The position numbers and the translations under genes were made by a program. Below, in pieces: positions 37,421 through 46,132 of a DNA stretch of 64,000 nt (positions within the stretch are counted from its first letter, which is position 1; each line of letters starts with the position of its first letter). Source of the DNA: Bradyrhizobium sp. RP6 (GTDB lineage Bacteria; Pseudomonadota; Alphaproteobacteria; Rhizobiales; Xanthobacteraceae); the NCBI RefSeq assembly GCF_003837805.1, contig NZ_RQIT01000022.1, positions 58,555-122,554 of the forward strand, in the 5' to 3' direction. Under the pieces are notes generated by a model. It made no database searches and was not told the DNA's origin. It saw nothing but the letters and a program-made list of their open reading frames with translations.

Positions 37421-37912
37421 ATGCTGTTCCGCTCGAGCGCCGCACTTTGCGGCGCCCTGGTTGCGCTTGCCGTTTCTGTTGCCGTTGCGCGAAGTGAAAC
37501 GCGTGGAGTTCACTCAAGTGCCGTCGTCGATGCCGCCTCCGGTGATGCGGTCGTTGGCGCTGCATCCATGTACAATCCGTTCAAGCCGGGCAAGGAGGAG
37601 GGCGGTCCGAAGACAGCCTCCGGCGAGCGTTATGATCCCTCTGTCTGGTCGGCTGCCATCAAGACGAGCCTGCGCCGGAAATTCGGCGGGGTCCAATTCG
37701 GTGCGAGGCCGAAATATGCCCTCGTCGAGGCCGTCGGCAAGAAGGTCATCGTCAAGATCAATGACGTCGGACCGCTCAGGCCCGGCCGCATCATCGACTT
37801 CAACGAGCGCACGATGCGCCATTTCGATCCGAGCCTTGAACTCGGAGTCATCGATGACGTGCGAGTTAGCCCGCTTTCAGGGGACTACTGGACAACGGGG
37901 CCGGTGGGCTGA
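37421..37912 (+). CDS. RlpA-like double-psi beta-barrel protein
   Basis: 163-residue exported protein with a signal peptide (about 1-23) and a DPBB domain: AASMYNPF, TASGERYDPSVWSAAIKTS, VIVKINDVGPLRPGRIIDFN. RlpA enzymes cut peptidoglycan glycan strands; the acidic GERYD and VKINDVGP positions are kept, but the histidine of the usual AAH motif is isoleucine here (AAIKTS). Activity may thus be lost or altered. Start ATG 37421 has AGGAG at good spacing; ATG 37418 is too close to it. Confidence 0.72.
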   Translation: MLFRSSAALCGALVALAVSVAVARSETRGVHSSAVVDAASGDAVVGAASMYNPFKPGKEEGGPKTASGERYDPSVWSAAIKTSLRRKFGGVQFGARPKYALVEAVGKKVIVKINDVGPLRPGRIIDFNERTMRHFDPSLELGVIDDVRVSPLSGDYWTTGPVG

Positions 37913-38062
37913 ACATCGCTCGCGATTGAATTACACCTGCGTTGGCGACTTCCGTTGCTGGACCCGAAGCAGACCTGCCAAGCGCTTGTCGCCGGAGATC
38001 GTCTGTGACCCGAAGCAAGACGTGAAGAGATGAAGTGGTTGCCTTGCATCTGCCCTATCTGC

Positions 38063-39091
38063 TCACTGCGGTTCGGGTGGCATCATTGTCGGCAAGGACA
38101 AGCGAATCCGCTGTGAGAAATCGGCTGCGCCATCGGCCGCCTGTGCGGCTTCGTTGATCAAGGACGCCCGCCTCAGTTCATCAAACGGCAGCGTCGTCTC
38201 TATCCGGCCGGAGTGGTAGAGGTAGCTGTCGATCAGTCCGTTGAATAGGTGTCGAATGTCGAAGCGCCCCCGCCGGCCCGCCGCATTTGCATAGCGCACG
38301 ATGTTGATCGTGCAGCTGTTCGTCAACAGATGGTAGAACTCCGGCTGATCGGCGAGTTCGTTGATGCGCGTCAAATAGATCATCAGCAGCCGGCGCGCGT
38401 CGTCAGCCGATGTATTGAGGCGATACAGGTACACCGGCTCGTGGCGATGGTTGGTGCGTACGCCCACAACGTCACGCTCTTCACCCACGACGTAGATCAG
38501 CTCGAATTGCTTGAACAAGGAGGCGACGGGCGCGAAGCCTTCGCCAACCTCGGGACGCGTCTCGATGGAGATGGCCAGTGGTGGCGCATTATCGAAGACA
38601 AAACTCACGAACGTGTGTCCGACCGGCCCCTCGGTGAAGTAGGAAACGTAGAAATCGAGGGCCATCAAGTGCGACAACGACACCTCGCGCTCCTCGTACC
38701 GCACCGTGAAGTCGCTTCGACTCCGGTAGTCGAAATTACGGACACCGGTCAGGTGCACGCGGTCGCCGTCGATGACCGCCCGCGGCATCACCGCGACTTC
38801 CGGTCGCCAATGGCGGTCGTGCGATGGAGGGATCGAGATCCACCATGCGACGACACCGAGAAACATGACGAGGAAGAGAACGGACATCCGCCGTTGGCGC
38901 GAACGCCAGAGCGCCCAGATTGCAAAGCCCGCAAACGCTCCGGCCGCAACCGTGCGCAGCCCGCCCCAAGGCAAGTTCGAATAATAGATGGCCAGCACGG
39001 CCCATGTGACGAGCATGATCCGAATGAGAAAGCCAATTGGCTTTCTCGGCCAGCTGACCAACATCGATACGAATTTACGGACTGAAATCAC
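38063..39091 (-). CDS. DUF4105 inner-membrane protein
   Basis: 342-residue protein. Three hydrophobic segments (about 20-105) lead into the DUF4105 domain: GHTFVSFVFDNAPPLAISIE, FELIYVVGEERDVVGVRTN, and YHLLTNSCTINIVRYANAAG, where His, Ser and Cys recall a papain-like or peptidase-like site. Function unknown; cell-envelope location. The GTG at 39091 is chosen because AGGAGC stands 7 bases upstream; ATG 39064 is the alternative. Confidence 0.78.
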   Translation of the reverse strand: MISVRKFVSMLVSWPRKPIGFLIRIMLVTWAVLAIYYSNLPWGGLRTVAAGAFAGFAIWALWRSRQRRMSVLFLVMFLGVVAWWISIPPSHDRHWRPEVAVMPRAVIDGDRVHLTGVRNFDYRSRSDFTVRYEEREVSLSHLMALDFYVSYFTEGPVGHTFVSFVFDNAPPLAISIETRPEVGEGFAPVASLFKQFELIYVVGEERDVVGVRTNHRHEPVYLYRLNTSADDARRLLMIYLTRINELADQPEFYHLLTNSCTINIVRYANAAGRRGRFDIRHLFNGLIDSYLYHSGRIETTLPFDELRRASLINEAAQAADGAADFSQRIRLSLPTMMPPEPQ

Positions 39092-39253
39092 CTGGCTGCT
39101 CCTGCCGCAAGCTTTGGCGATGCCTTTCGACAGCTCCGTTGTGTCAGTTCACCTGTCGTTTCATTGCGAATGTTTACACGCTACAGTAGCTCTTCGCGAG
39201 CTGGAAGCGATGGCCTCGTTCTTTACCGCGCGTTGGCAGGGCTGCGCGCCACT

Positions 39254-39416
39254 CGGATGATGCTGCTGTCCGGCGCATTCGGAATTCCTCGTTGTCCTCA
39301 GTGGAGTCCCAATGACAGGCCTTTGGGTGCTTGGATTTGTGCTCGGCATCGACCTGATCTCCCACGGCATAGCCTGGCTGACCTATGCATGGCGGCCGGC
39401 GGCGAGAACGGCATAG
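39254..39416 (+). pseudogene. Remnant of an HdeD/DUF308-type membrane protein
   Basis: In one frame 39254-39285 gives RMMLLSGAFGI; in another, from about 39286, the text continues LVVLSGVPMTGLWVLGFVLG and IDLISHGIAWLTYAW, ending at TAG 39416. Together this resembles the last two helices of HdeD-family proteins with a frame change between. The upstream two thirds of the gene are not seen. The remaining gap (39092-39447) also holds the promoter of the divergent DUF4105 gene. Confidence 0.5.
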
Positions 39417-39447
39417 CGGAAACGAGTCGATAAAAGGGAGTGCGCTG

Positions 39448-39651
39448 GTGGCGATCGCAGTTGAAAGACCAATGCTCCTGATCAAGAAGCTCGCGGGTAT
39501 GCTTCTCCTGCTCTTCGGTTTGCTGATGACGGCGATCGGCTTGAGCAGCGAGTCCAGCGGATTCACCGCGATCGGTGTTGCCTTCCTTGTTGCTGGCGCG
39601 ATCTTCCTGGTTCTCAAGATCATGAGGCGCAACCAGGGCGATCCGCTCTGA
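39448..39651 (+). CDS. Small two-helix membrane protein (67 aa)
   Basis: Hydrophobic small protein with two helices, LAGMLLLLFGLLMTAIGLSS and FTAIGVAFLVAGAIFLVLKI, and a basic end (MRRNQGDPL). GTG 39448 is preferred since AAGGGAG lies 8 bases upstream; ATG 39472 is possible. It matches no named family I recognise with certainty. It follows the HdeD remnant directly. Confidence 0.65.
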   Translation: MAIAVERPMLLIKKLAGMLLLLFGLLMTAIGLSSESSGFTAIGVAFLVAGAIFLVLKIMRRNQGDPL

Positions 39652-39768
39652 CCGAGGTCGCGAGATCGGTCTGTCGCCGCGAGAGCCATGCACAGCATCG
39701 CCATCGCGAAGGTCTGGCCGCTTCGACCGAACGCAGCCGATACGCAACGAAAGGGGCCGGGCGCGGTG

Positions 39769-41184
39769 ATGTCAGGAACTCTCCTGAATGAATTGTACAG
39801 CGCGCTGCGGATTCGACCGTCGATGAGCGGAACATGCCGATCGTTGTCGATCGCGGTGGTGCTCTCGACCTGGATCGATGGAGCGAGCCTGGCGCAGCAA
39901 GCGTTTCAGGCAGGTGGCCCGGCCACGCTCTTTCAGAACGTCCGCATCTTCGATGGCAAGAGCGCCACGCTGTCCGCCTCCTCCAACGTTCTGGTGCGCG
40001 GCAACAAGATAGAATCAATCTCGCTACAGCCTATAGCGGTGGATAGCCGGGCGGACATTCGCATTGTCGAAGGCGGCGGGCGCACACTGATGCCCGGCCT
40101 CATCGACAACCATTGGCATGCGATGTTGATCCGGGTCACGCCGGCACAGTCGTTCGGCGACGTCGGCTACGTCAATCTTGTCGCTGGCGACGAGGCCACG
40201 CACACTCTCATGCGCGGCTTTACCAGCGTTCGAGATGTGGGCGGGCCGGTGTTCGGGCTCAAAAGCGCCATCGACGAAGGTATCATCAAGGGCCCGCGCA
40301 TTTATCCGTCCGGCGCGGTCATTACGGTCACGAGCGGGCATGGGGACTTCCGCCAGCTTACCGACCTGCCGCGGACGATCGGCGGCATGCTCACCCGCAT
40401 GGAACAGACCGGTGGGGCAATGATTGCGGACAGCCCCGACGAGGTCCGCGTCCGTGTCCGCGAGCAGCTCATGCAAGGCGCTTCCCAGGTCAAGTTGACG
40501 GCCGGCGGCGGAGTGTCGTCGCCTTTCAGCCCGATCGACGTGACCACGTTCACCGAACCCGAAATACGCGCCGCCGTTGAAGCGGCTGAGAATTGGGGCA
40601 CGTATGTCGCTGCGCATGCCTTTACGGCTGCTGCGATTCGGGGAGCCATTGCGGCCGGGGTGAAGTGTATCGAACACGGCTTCCTGATGGACGACGCAAC
40701 AGCGCAACTGATGGCGGAGAAGGGTGTTTGGCTGAGCATACAGCCTCTCCCCGAGGATCTGAGGCTGGGCTTTCCCGTAGGCTCCATCCAGCGAGCCAAG
40801 GCGGATGAGGTCTGGCCCGGCATAGCCAGATCCTACGAGTTGGCGAGGAAGTACAAGATCAAGACGGCGTGGGGCACCGACGTCCTGTTCTCTGCAGCGC
40901 TGGCGCGCCAACAGGGGGCCATCCTGGCCTCGCTCGCTCGCTGGTACACGCCCGCCGAGGCGCTGACCATGGCGACATCGACAAACGCCGAATTGCTGGC
41001 GCTGTCGGGCAAGCGGAATCCCTATCCCGGCAAACTCGGCGTCGTGGAGCAGGGCGCACTCGCGGATCTGCTGCTCGTCGACGGAAATCCGCTGGACAAT
41101 ATCGGCCTTCTTGCCGACCCCGCCAACAATCTCAAGATCATCATGAAGGATGGAATTATCTACAAGGATGCGCTTGCCCGTTAG
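39769..41184 (+). CDS. Exported metal-dependent amidohydrolase
   Basis: About 471-residue amidohydrolase-superfamily enzyme. A signal-like segment (MSGTCRSLSIAVVLSTWIDG, inner ATG 39823) suggests export. Metal-site landmarks are HxH in LIDNHWHAM, the lysine of QVKLTAGGG, the histidines of YVAAHAF and CIEHGF, and the aspartate of AWGTDVLF. This set matches imidazolonepropionase/prolidase-like amidohydrolases. Substrate unknown. Starts at 39688, 39769 and 39823 are all open; the ribosome-like AAGGGG before 39769 is modest. Confidence 0.82.
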   Translation: MSGTLLNELYSALRIRPSMSGTCRSLSIAVVLSTWIDGASLAQQAFQAGGPATLFQNVRIFDGKSATLSASSNVLVRGNKIESISLQPIAVDSRADIRIVEGGGRTLMPGLIDNHWHAMLIRVTPAQSFGDVGYVNLVAGDEATHTLMRGFTSVRDVGGPVFGLKSAIDEGIIKGPRIYPSGAVITVTSGHGDFRQLTDLPRTIGGMLTRMEQTGGAMIADSPDEVRVRVREQLMQGASQVKLTAGGGVSSPFSPIDVTTFTEPEIRAAVEAAENWGTYVAAHAFTAAAIRGAIAAGVKCIEHGFLMDDATAQLMAEKGVWLSIQPLPEDLRLGFPVGSIQRAKADEVWPGIARSYELARKYKIKTAWGTDVLFSAALARQQGAILASLARWYTPAEALTMATSTNAELLALSGKRNPYPGKLGVVEQGALADLLLVDGNPLDNIGLLADPANNLKIIMKDGIIYKDALAR

Positions 41185-41445
41185 CTAGCAACGTCATCGC
41201 CCTGTTCGATTGACAAGGTCGCGCACGATCCCGAAGCTAAGTACGAACCCATGCCGGGCAACTCGGCTCGTGGTCCCTCAGCGAAGTGGCGGCGCACCTC
41301 GTTGAGGTCCGCTTAGTGAGGCATGGCGGACTGGACTTGCATGGGGAGTTCTTCGCATTTTGACCCTAAGCGGACGCCGCGTTGATCTAATAGCCGCCCT
41401 TCGAGAATGGGGCAGCAGCGCGCACAGCATCGCCCAAGTCAATAC

Positions 41446-41706
41446 TCAAGCGTGCCCTTGCCTCGATTGGGTCCATAGCTTGCGCCACAAAGGGCACTTT
41501 GGGCAAAACGACGGTAAGCACGCGCACGATAGCTGCCTGCTCCATTTTTTGTCCCTCATCGTGAGGGGCGTCGGGGGCAAGGCCACCTTCTTCATCATCT
41601 CCCAGATACCGAGAGTGTGGTCCTCTAACGCTGCAATCGCGTCCTGCATCTGCTCGTCGGTAAAGAACGTGCCCATTAGAAGCTCTCGGTGCGGCTTGGT
41701 GGTCAC
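41446..41706 (-). CDS. Small hypothetical protein coupled to 41703-41942
   Basis: 86-residue reading frame beginning at GTG 41706, overlapping the stop of the upstream small membrane protein by four bases (GTGA). The middle reads GTFFTDEQMQDAIAALEDHT and the end is rich in Cys and Arg (QLSCACLPSFCPKCPLW). No family recognised. The coupling supports it, but the odd C-terminus could mean the frame has drifted past its natural end. ATG 41676 is another start. The 261 bases downstream (41185-41445) hold only a degraded repeat piece near 41361. Confidence 0.45.
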   Translation of the reverse strand: MTTKPHRELLMGTFFTDEQMQDAIAALEDHTLGIWEMMKKVALPPTPLTMRDKKWSRQLSCACLPSFCPKCPLWRKLWTQSRQGHA

Positions 41707-41942
41707 TTGAGAGCGCCGTCTCGCCTCATTGCCGACTTCATCTCGGCTATGGTTGCGCTCGCAGGAAGACGCCACTCCTTGAGAACCCAAACGCCACAGA
41801 ACCAGCCCAATCCCGCTCCAATGATCGGAGCGACGATCAACGGCAAAAGTCCAAAATTGAGAACGAGATTTCCCAAGAAGAAGCCAAAGGCCCCAAGGGC
41901 CGCGATAACCCCCGCGTAGGAAAACTTGTCCAGAGATCCCAC
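41703..41942 (-). CDS. Small membrane protein (79 aa)
   Basis: Hydrophobic protein with two close helices (YAGVIAALGAFGFFLGNLVL and GLLPLIVAPIIGAGLGWFCG) and a charged cytosolic tail (ATIAEMKSAMRRDGALK). No family recognised with certainty; the layout resembles phage-holin-like or small stress membrane proteins. Coupled to the downstream frame by GTGA. It sits in a visibly less GC-rich stretch than its surroundings. Confidence 0.55.
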   Translation of the reverse strand: MGSLDKFSYAGVIAALGAFGFFLGNLVLNFGLLPLIVAPIIGAGLGWFCGVWVLKEWRLPASATIAEMKSAMRRDGALK

Positions 41943-42233
41943 GGGCCACCAACTGCAGTTGTATCTCGCAACTTAGATCATCTTAAAACAACTAAATGAT
42001 TGTTAGCGGAATGCCTCAGATTGCATGACCAAAGAGTCCGCTGCTGGCCCATCGCTTCCGTCAGGGAATAGCGGCGAGTTGTCCGCAGCGGGGTAAACCG
42101 GAAGCGCTGGAGCGCTGGTCAAATCGGCCCTTCTGACCCGAAGCGGCCATGAGAGGGATGTCCCAAATGCGTTGACCGACTCTCCTCCCCGTGTAGTCTC
42201 TGCAACCTGACGCTTAATTTGTGGAGTTGTGGA
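41943..42233. repeat. Gene-free stretch with degraded dispersed repeats
   Basis: About 290 bases without a gene. The piece TCTGACCCGAAGCGGCC at 42132-42148 recurs in weaker form near 37959, 38002, 41361 and 43321, suggesting worn copies of a repeat common in this genus. Confidence 0.4.
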
Positions 42234-43251
42234 ATGAAGAGGTCGGCTATCGCTATCTCATCGACGCTCACGTTCGCATCCGTCGCAAGTGCGCAGAATG
42301 CTATTCCGGTTACGGTCGACAATTTCCCAAGGGCGGAAACTGATCATTATCTTACCACCAACACAAAAGAGGCAGGTGGGATCGGCAAATTACATCACAA
42401 TCGCGAGGCGACTGCGATAGATAACCAAACGGTCATCCGTATGAACCGGGATACTCTTTATTCGTTCGCAGCGTTCGATCTTGCCACTGGGCCAGTGACG
42501 ATCACGCTGCCGGACGCCGGAAAGCGATTCATGTCGCTGATGGTCATCGACGAAGACCACTATGTCCCCATGGTGATTTACGACGCAAAGCCGCATACAC
42601 TTACCAAAGAAAATATAGGCACTCGATATGCAGTTGTAGCGATCCGCACCTTGATTGATCCAACTGATCCCAAGGATGTCGATGCTGTGCACAAATTGCA
42701 GGATGCGATTAAAGTAAACCAGAGAGACCCGGCAAGCTCGAGCTTCCCAATTGGGACGAAGCCAGCTTGAAAGAGGTGCGAGATGCCTTGCTCGCTCTGG
42801 CGAAGCACTCTCCGAGCTTTGCTCGTGCATTTGGAAGAAGAGGCAAGTCGATCCGGTTAAGCATTTGATCGGAACAGCAGCCGGTTGGGGCGGAAATCCC
42901 GACAAGGACGCGAGCTATGCGAGTTTCAACCCGCTCAAGAACGACGGTAAGACGATTTACAAATTAGTCGTTCCTAAGAACGTTCCAGTAGATGCGTTCT
43001 GGTCTATCAGCCTCTACAATGCGAAGGGCTTCTTCGAGAAGAATTCCTATGACGCCTACTCGGTGAACAACATCACTGCCAAAAAGAATGCTGATGGCTC
43101 CGTCACGGTCCAATTCGGCGGCTGTGACGGCAGGATCGCAAATTGTTTGCCAATTATGGACGGTTGGAACTACACGGTGCGAATGTATCGGCCTCGGGAA
43201 GAAATTCTCAGCGGCAATTGGAAGTTTCCTGAGGCGCAGCCGGTAAACTGA
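42234..43251 (+). pseudogene. DUF1254/DUF1214 protein with two one-base deletions
   Basis: Three successive frames spell one secreted protein of about 339 residues. Frame one (ATG 42234, GGAG upstream) has a signal peptide ending SVASA and the DUF1254 part (NRDTLYSFAAFDLATGPVTI). It leaves frame near 42729-42732, where one G or C appears lost (QRDP to GKLELPNWDEASLKEV). It leaves frame again near 42829-42835, where one A appears lost (RAFG to KKRQVDPVKHLIG). The third piece is the DUF1214 domain (VPVDAFWSISLYNAKGFF, and SGNWKFPEAQPVN at the end). Unless the sequence is wrong, the gene is dead. Confidence 0.82.
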
Positions 43252-43487
43252 ATCAACGAGCGTCTGCTACTGGCCCGTGCCTGACCTTGGCCCAAAGCGC
43301 CGCAAGGTCCGCTTCCTGTAGCTGACCCGAACAGGCGATGCGAGCGGACAAAGACGGCCTTTGGGACCCACTACGGCCATTGTTGTGAGCAAAAGCGGAT
43401 ACTTCTATCGAACCAGGTAGTGTCTTCGATCTCCAGTACCAATGTATATCGAGACGACCGCGCCTGAAACTTGGGAGGAGAGAGGGC

Positions 43488-43892
43488 ATGCTCATAAACG
43501 CCAAGGCGGCAACCAGGCTTCCTGCCCGGGACCTGAATCGGGCGCGGGCGTTCTATTCGGAAAAACTTGGGCTTGATCCGGTCGAACAGCGTGAGGGTGG
43601 GCTCCGCTACGTCTGTGCGGGCGGTGAGTTTGCGATCTTCGTCTCGGCTGGAATGCAATCCGGCACGCACACGCAGATGGCCTGGGAAGTCGAGGACATC
43701 GAGACGACCGTGCGCGAGCTTCGTGCCCGGGGAGTTGAGTTCGAGGAGTATGACCTGCCAGGTCTGAAGACCGTTGATGGGATCGCGGAGATTAACGGGA
43801 ATTATCCCAGCAAGGGGATCGGTGAGAGAGGCGCTTGGTTCCGCGACAGTGAAGGCAACGTGCTGGGAATCGGGCAGCCAATCCGATCATAA
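43488..43892 (+). CDS. VOC-family (glyoxalase/bleomycin-resistance fold) protein
   Basis: 134-residue vicinal-oxygen-chelate protein: ATRLPARDLNRARAFYSEKLG at the start, QMAWEVEDIETTVRELRARG in the middle and WFRDSEGNVLGIGQP at the end. Members include lyases, dioxygenases and resistance proteins; the substrate cannot be read. ATG 43488 follows a purine-rich GGGAGGAGAGAGGG. The 235 bases upstream hold only a degraded repeat near 43321. Confidence 0.82.
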   Translation: MLINAKAATRLPARDLNRARAFYSEKLGLDPVEQREGGLRYVCAGGEFAIFVSAGMQSGTHTQMAWEVEDIETTVRELRARGVEFEEYDLPGLKTVDGIAEINGNYPSKGIGERGAWFRDSEGNVLGIGQPIRS

Positions 43893-44011
43893 GGTACGCT
43901 CCGCCGTTCGGCGTTAACCACAGCCAGCGGTTCCGGTCTGAGCGAAATCGCTTGGAAGTTTCTTAAATTTTGCTGGGTACCTCTCTTGGGCATGGTGACC
44001 TGGGGAGAGAC

Positions 44012-44875
44012 GTGAGCAAGCGAACCAAACGTGGAAAGGCGGAGACGCTCGCACTCCCAGTGGTCGCGAGAGTTGCAATTGGCGCAGTGGCCGTCGCCGC
44101 ATTGGGTTACGGTTTGCTGTCTCGCCCGGCGAGCGTGCAACCGGTGCGAAAGCCGTCCGCGCACCAGGCCATGGCATCGTCAACTCCGGTCTACGTGGCA
44201 ACTCCAGTTCATGCATCGGCGCCCGCTCCCGCTCCGGCGCCGATTCCAGCCCCGGCGCCCCTGGTCGAACCGCCAAGGGCCGACGCTGATGCTCCCGGAG
44301 CATTGGTCCGCCAGGTGGTTGACTACACGAGCCGCCAGGCGCCGGGTACCGTCATCATCGATACCGGAAACACTTTCCTCTATTTCGTCCTGAACGACAG
44401 GCAGGCGATGCGCTATGGCATCGGTGTTGGCCGCGAAGGTTTCACATGGTCCGGTGAGCAGACCGTGGCCCGCAAGGCCGAATGGCCGGATTGGCATCCG
44501 CCTGCGGAGATGGTCTCGCGTCAGCCCTATCTGCCGCGGTTCATGGCGGGCGGCCCCGGCAACCCGCTCGGCGCCCGGGCGATGTACCTGGGCGAGACCG
44601 AATATCGAATTCACGGCACCAACAATCCCGCGACGATCGGGAAGAAGGTGTCGTCTGGCTGCATCCGGCTGACCAACGAGGACGTCACGGATCTCTACGA
44701 GCGGGTGAAGGTCGGAGCGAAAGTGATCGTGCTTCCGGCAACCGCTGCCCGTCGTCCGGGAACGCCGCCCGACGTCGCCTTCCGATTGCCGGATCCGGCA
44801 TCGCCGTCGAAGCGGCCCTTGGCGGCCAACGCGCAGATGATGTCACCTGGACCGAAGATCGCCGAGGCCCGGTAG
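44012..44875 (+). CDS. L,D-transpeptidase (YkuD/ErfK type)
   Basis: 287-residue exported enzyme forming 3-3 cross-links in peptidoglycan or anchoring lipoproteins. An N-terminal membrane anchor (about 19-38) and a Pro/Ala-rich linker (65-90) precede the YkuD domain. The catalytic signature is intact: IHGTNNPATIGKKVSSGCIR, with the His, the Ser-Gly-Cys and the Arg. GTG 44012 is chosen because GGGGAGAG lies five bases upstream. The C-terminal 40 residues are a low-complexity tail. Confidence 0.9.
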   Translation: MSKRTKRGKAETLALPVVARVAIGAVAVAALGYGLLSRPASVQPVRKPSAHQAMASSTPVYVATPVHASAPAPAPAPIPAPAPLVEPPRADADAPGALVRQVVDYTSRQAPGTVIIDTGNTFLYFVLNDRQAMRYGIGVGREGFTWSGEQTVARKAEWPDWHPPAEMVSRQPYLPRFMAGGPGNPLGARAMYLGETEYRIHGTNNPATIGKKVSSGCIRLTNEDVTDLYERVKVGAKVIVLPATAARRPGTPPDVAFRLPDPASPSKRPLAANAQMMSPGPKIAEAR

Positions 44876-44965
44876 TTCCAATTCAGCCCGTCCCTGTCGT
44901 TGGGGACAGACGCCGGCGTCGGACTTCGCTAGTCTCCTGGAAACGAGAATCTGGGAGAGACCGCC

Positions 44966-46132
44966 TTGAGCACCGCGCCGCGCATCGACATCGACCCTGA
45001 TACATTCTGGACCGATCCCTATCCGATGCTCGCGAAGATGCGGAAGGAGACGCCGATCGCGTTCGTGCCGCAGCTCGGCTCGACACTGCTGACGAGCCGG
45101 GACGACATCTCGATCTCAGAGAAGCAGATCGACGTGTTCTCCTCGCATCAGCCCGGCGGCCTGATGAACCGGCTGATGGGCCACAACATGATGCGCAAGG
45201 ACGGCGAGGCGCACCAGGTCGAGCGCCGCGCGATGTTTCCGACGGTGTCGCCGAAGACCGTGAAGGCGCACTGGACCGCGCAATTCCAGGCCCATGCCGA
45301 CCGTATTCTCGATTCGATCGAGCCGGGCCGGATCGATTTCATGCGTGACTTCGCGCTGCCCTTCTCCGGCGAATGCCTGAAGTCGATCACGGGCCTCACC
45401 AATATCGGCTTTCGCGACATGGATGCGTGGTCGCAAGGCATGATCGAGGGCATCGCCAATTATGCCGGCGACCCCGAGGTCGAGGCGCGCTGCCACGCGG
45501 CGACCTCGGGCATCGACGCCGCGATCGATGACATCCTGCCGGTGATGCGCAAGAACCCCGACCAGAGCATTCTCGGCATCCTGCTCGCCTCGGGCATGCC
45601 GATGGAGAGCGTGCGCGCCAACGTCAAGCTCGCGATATCAGGCGGCCAGAACGAGCCGCGCAAGGCGATCGCCGGCACGGTGTGGGCGCTGCTGACGCAT
45701 CCCGAGCAGCTCGATCTGGTCCTGCGCGGTGAAGTGTCCTGGCTCCAGGCGTTCGAGGAATACGCCCGCTGGATCTCGCCGATCGGCATGTCGCCGCGAC
45801 GGATCGCAAGGCCGTGGAGCATCCGCGACGTCTCGTTCGAAACCGACGAGCGCGTGTTCCTGATGTTCGGCTCCGCCAACCGCGACGAGAAGCACTTCGA
45901 GCGCGCCGATGCGTTCGACGTGAGACGAGATACGACCAAGAGCGTCGCCTTCGGCGCCGGCCCGCACTTCTGCGCCGGCGCCTTCGCCTCGCGCGCCATG
46001 ATCGCCGATGTCGCCCTGCCGACCGTGTTCGCCCGTGCGCCGCGGATCGAAATCGCTGACGACGAGCCGGTCCGGATCGGCGGCTGGGCGTTCCGCGGGC
46101 TGCTCAATCTGCCGGTGAAGTGGCAGCACTAG
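44966..46132 (+). CDS. Cytochrome P450 with unusual I-helix
   Basis: 388-residue bacterial class-I type P450. The haem cysteine is C336 in FGAGPHFCAGAF, and the ExxR pair is E265/R268 (EEYARW). The I-helix oxygen-activation motif, normally AGxD/ET, reads SGGQNEP at 225-231: both the acid and the threonine seem replaced. TTG 44966 is the start, with GGGAGAG about 8 bases upstream. No ferredoxin or reductase gene is adjacent, so electrons must come from elsewhere. Substrate unknown. Confidence 0.88.
   Translation: MSTAPRIDIDPDTFWTDPYPMLAKMRKETPIAFVPQLGSTLLTSRDDISISEKQIDVFSSHQPGGLMNRLMGHNMMRKDGEAHQVERRAMFPTVSPKTVKAHWTAQFQAHADRILDSIEPGRIDFMRDFALPFSGECLKSITGLTNIGFRDMDAWSQGMIEGIANYAGDPEVEARCHAATSGIDAAIDDILPVMRKNPDQSILGILLASGMPMESVRANVKLAISGGQNEPRKAIAGTVWALLTHPEQLDLVLRGEVSWLQAFEEYARWISPIGMSPRRIARPWSIRDVSFETDERVFLMFGSANRDEKHFERADAFDVRRDTTKSVAFGAGPHFCAGAFASRAMIADVALPTVFARAPRIEIADDEPVRIGGWAFRGLLNLPVKWQH

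Noticed and set aside
41360..41710. 116-codon plus-strand frame
   Set aside because: No ribosome site, odd composition, and it overlaps the coupled minus-strand pair, which is better supported.
42725..42840. Programmed frameshifting in the DUF1254 gene
   Set aside because: Neither break point carries an X-XXY-YYZ heptamer, and two breaks in one gene make decay or sequence error more likely.
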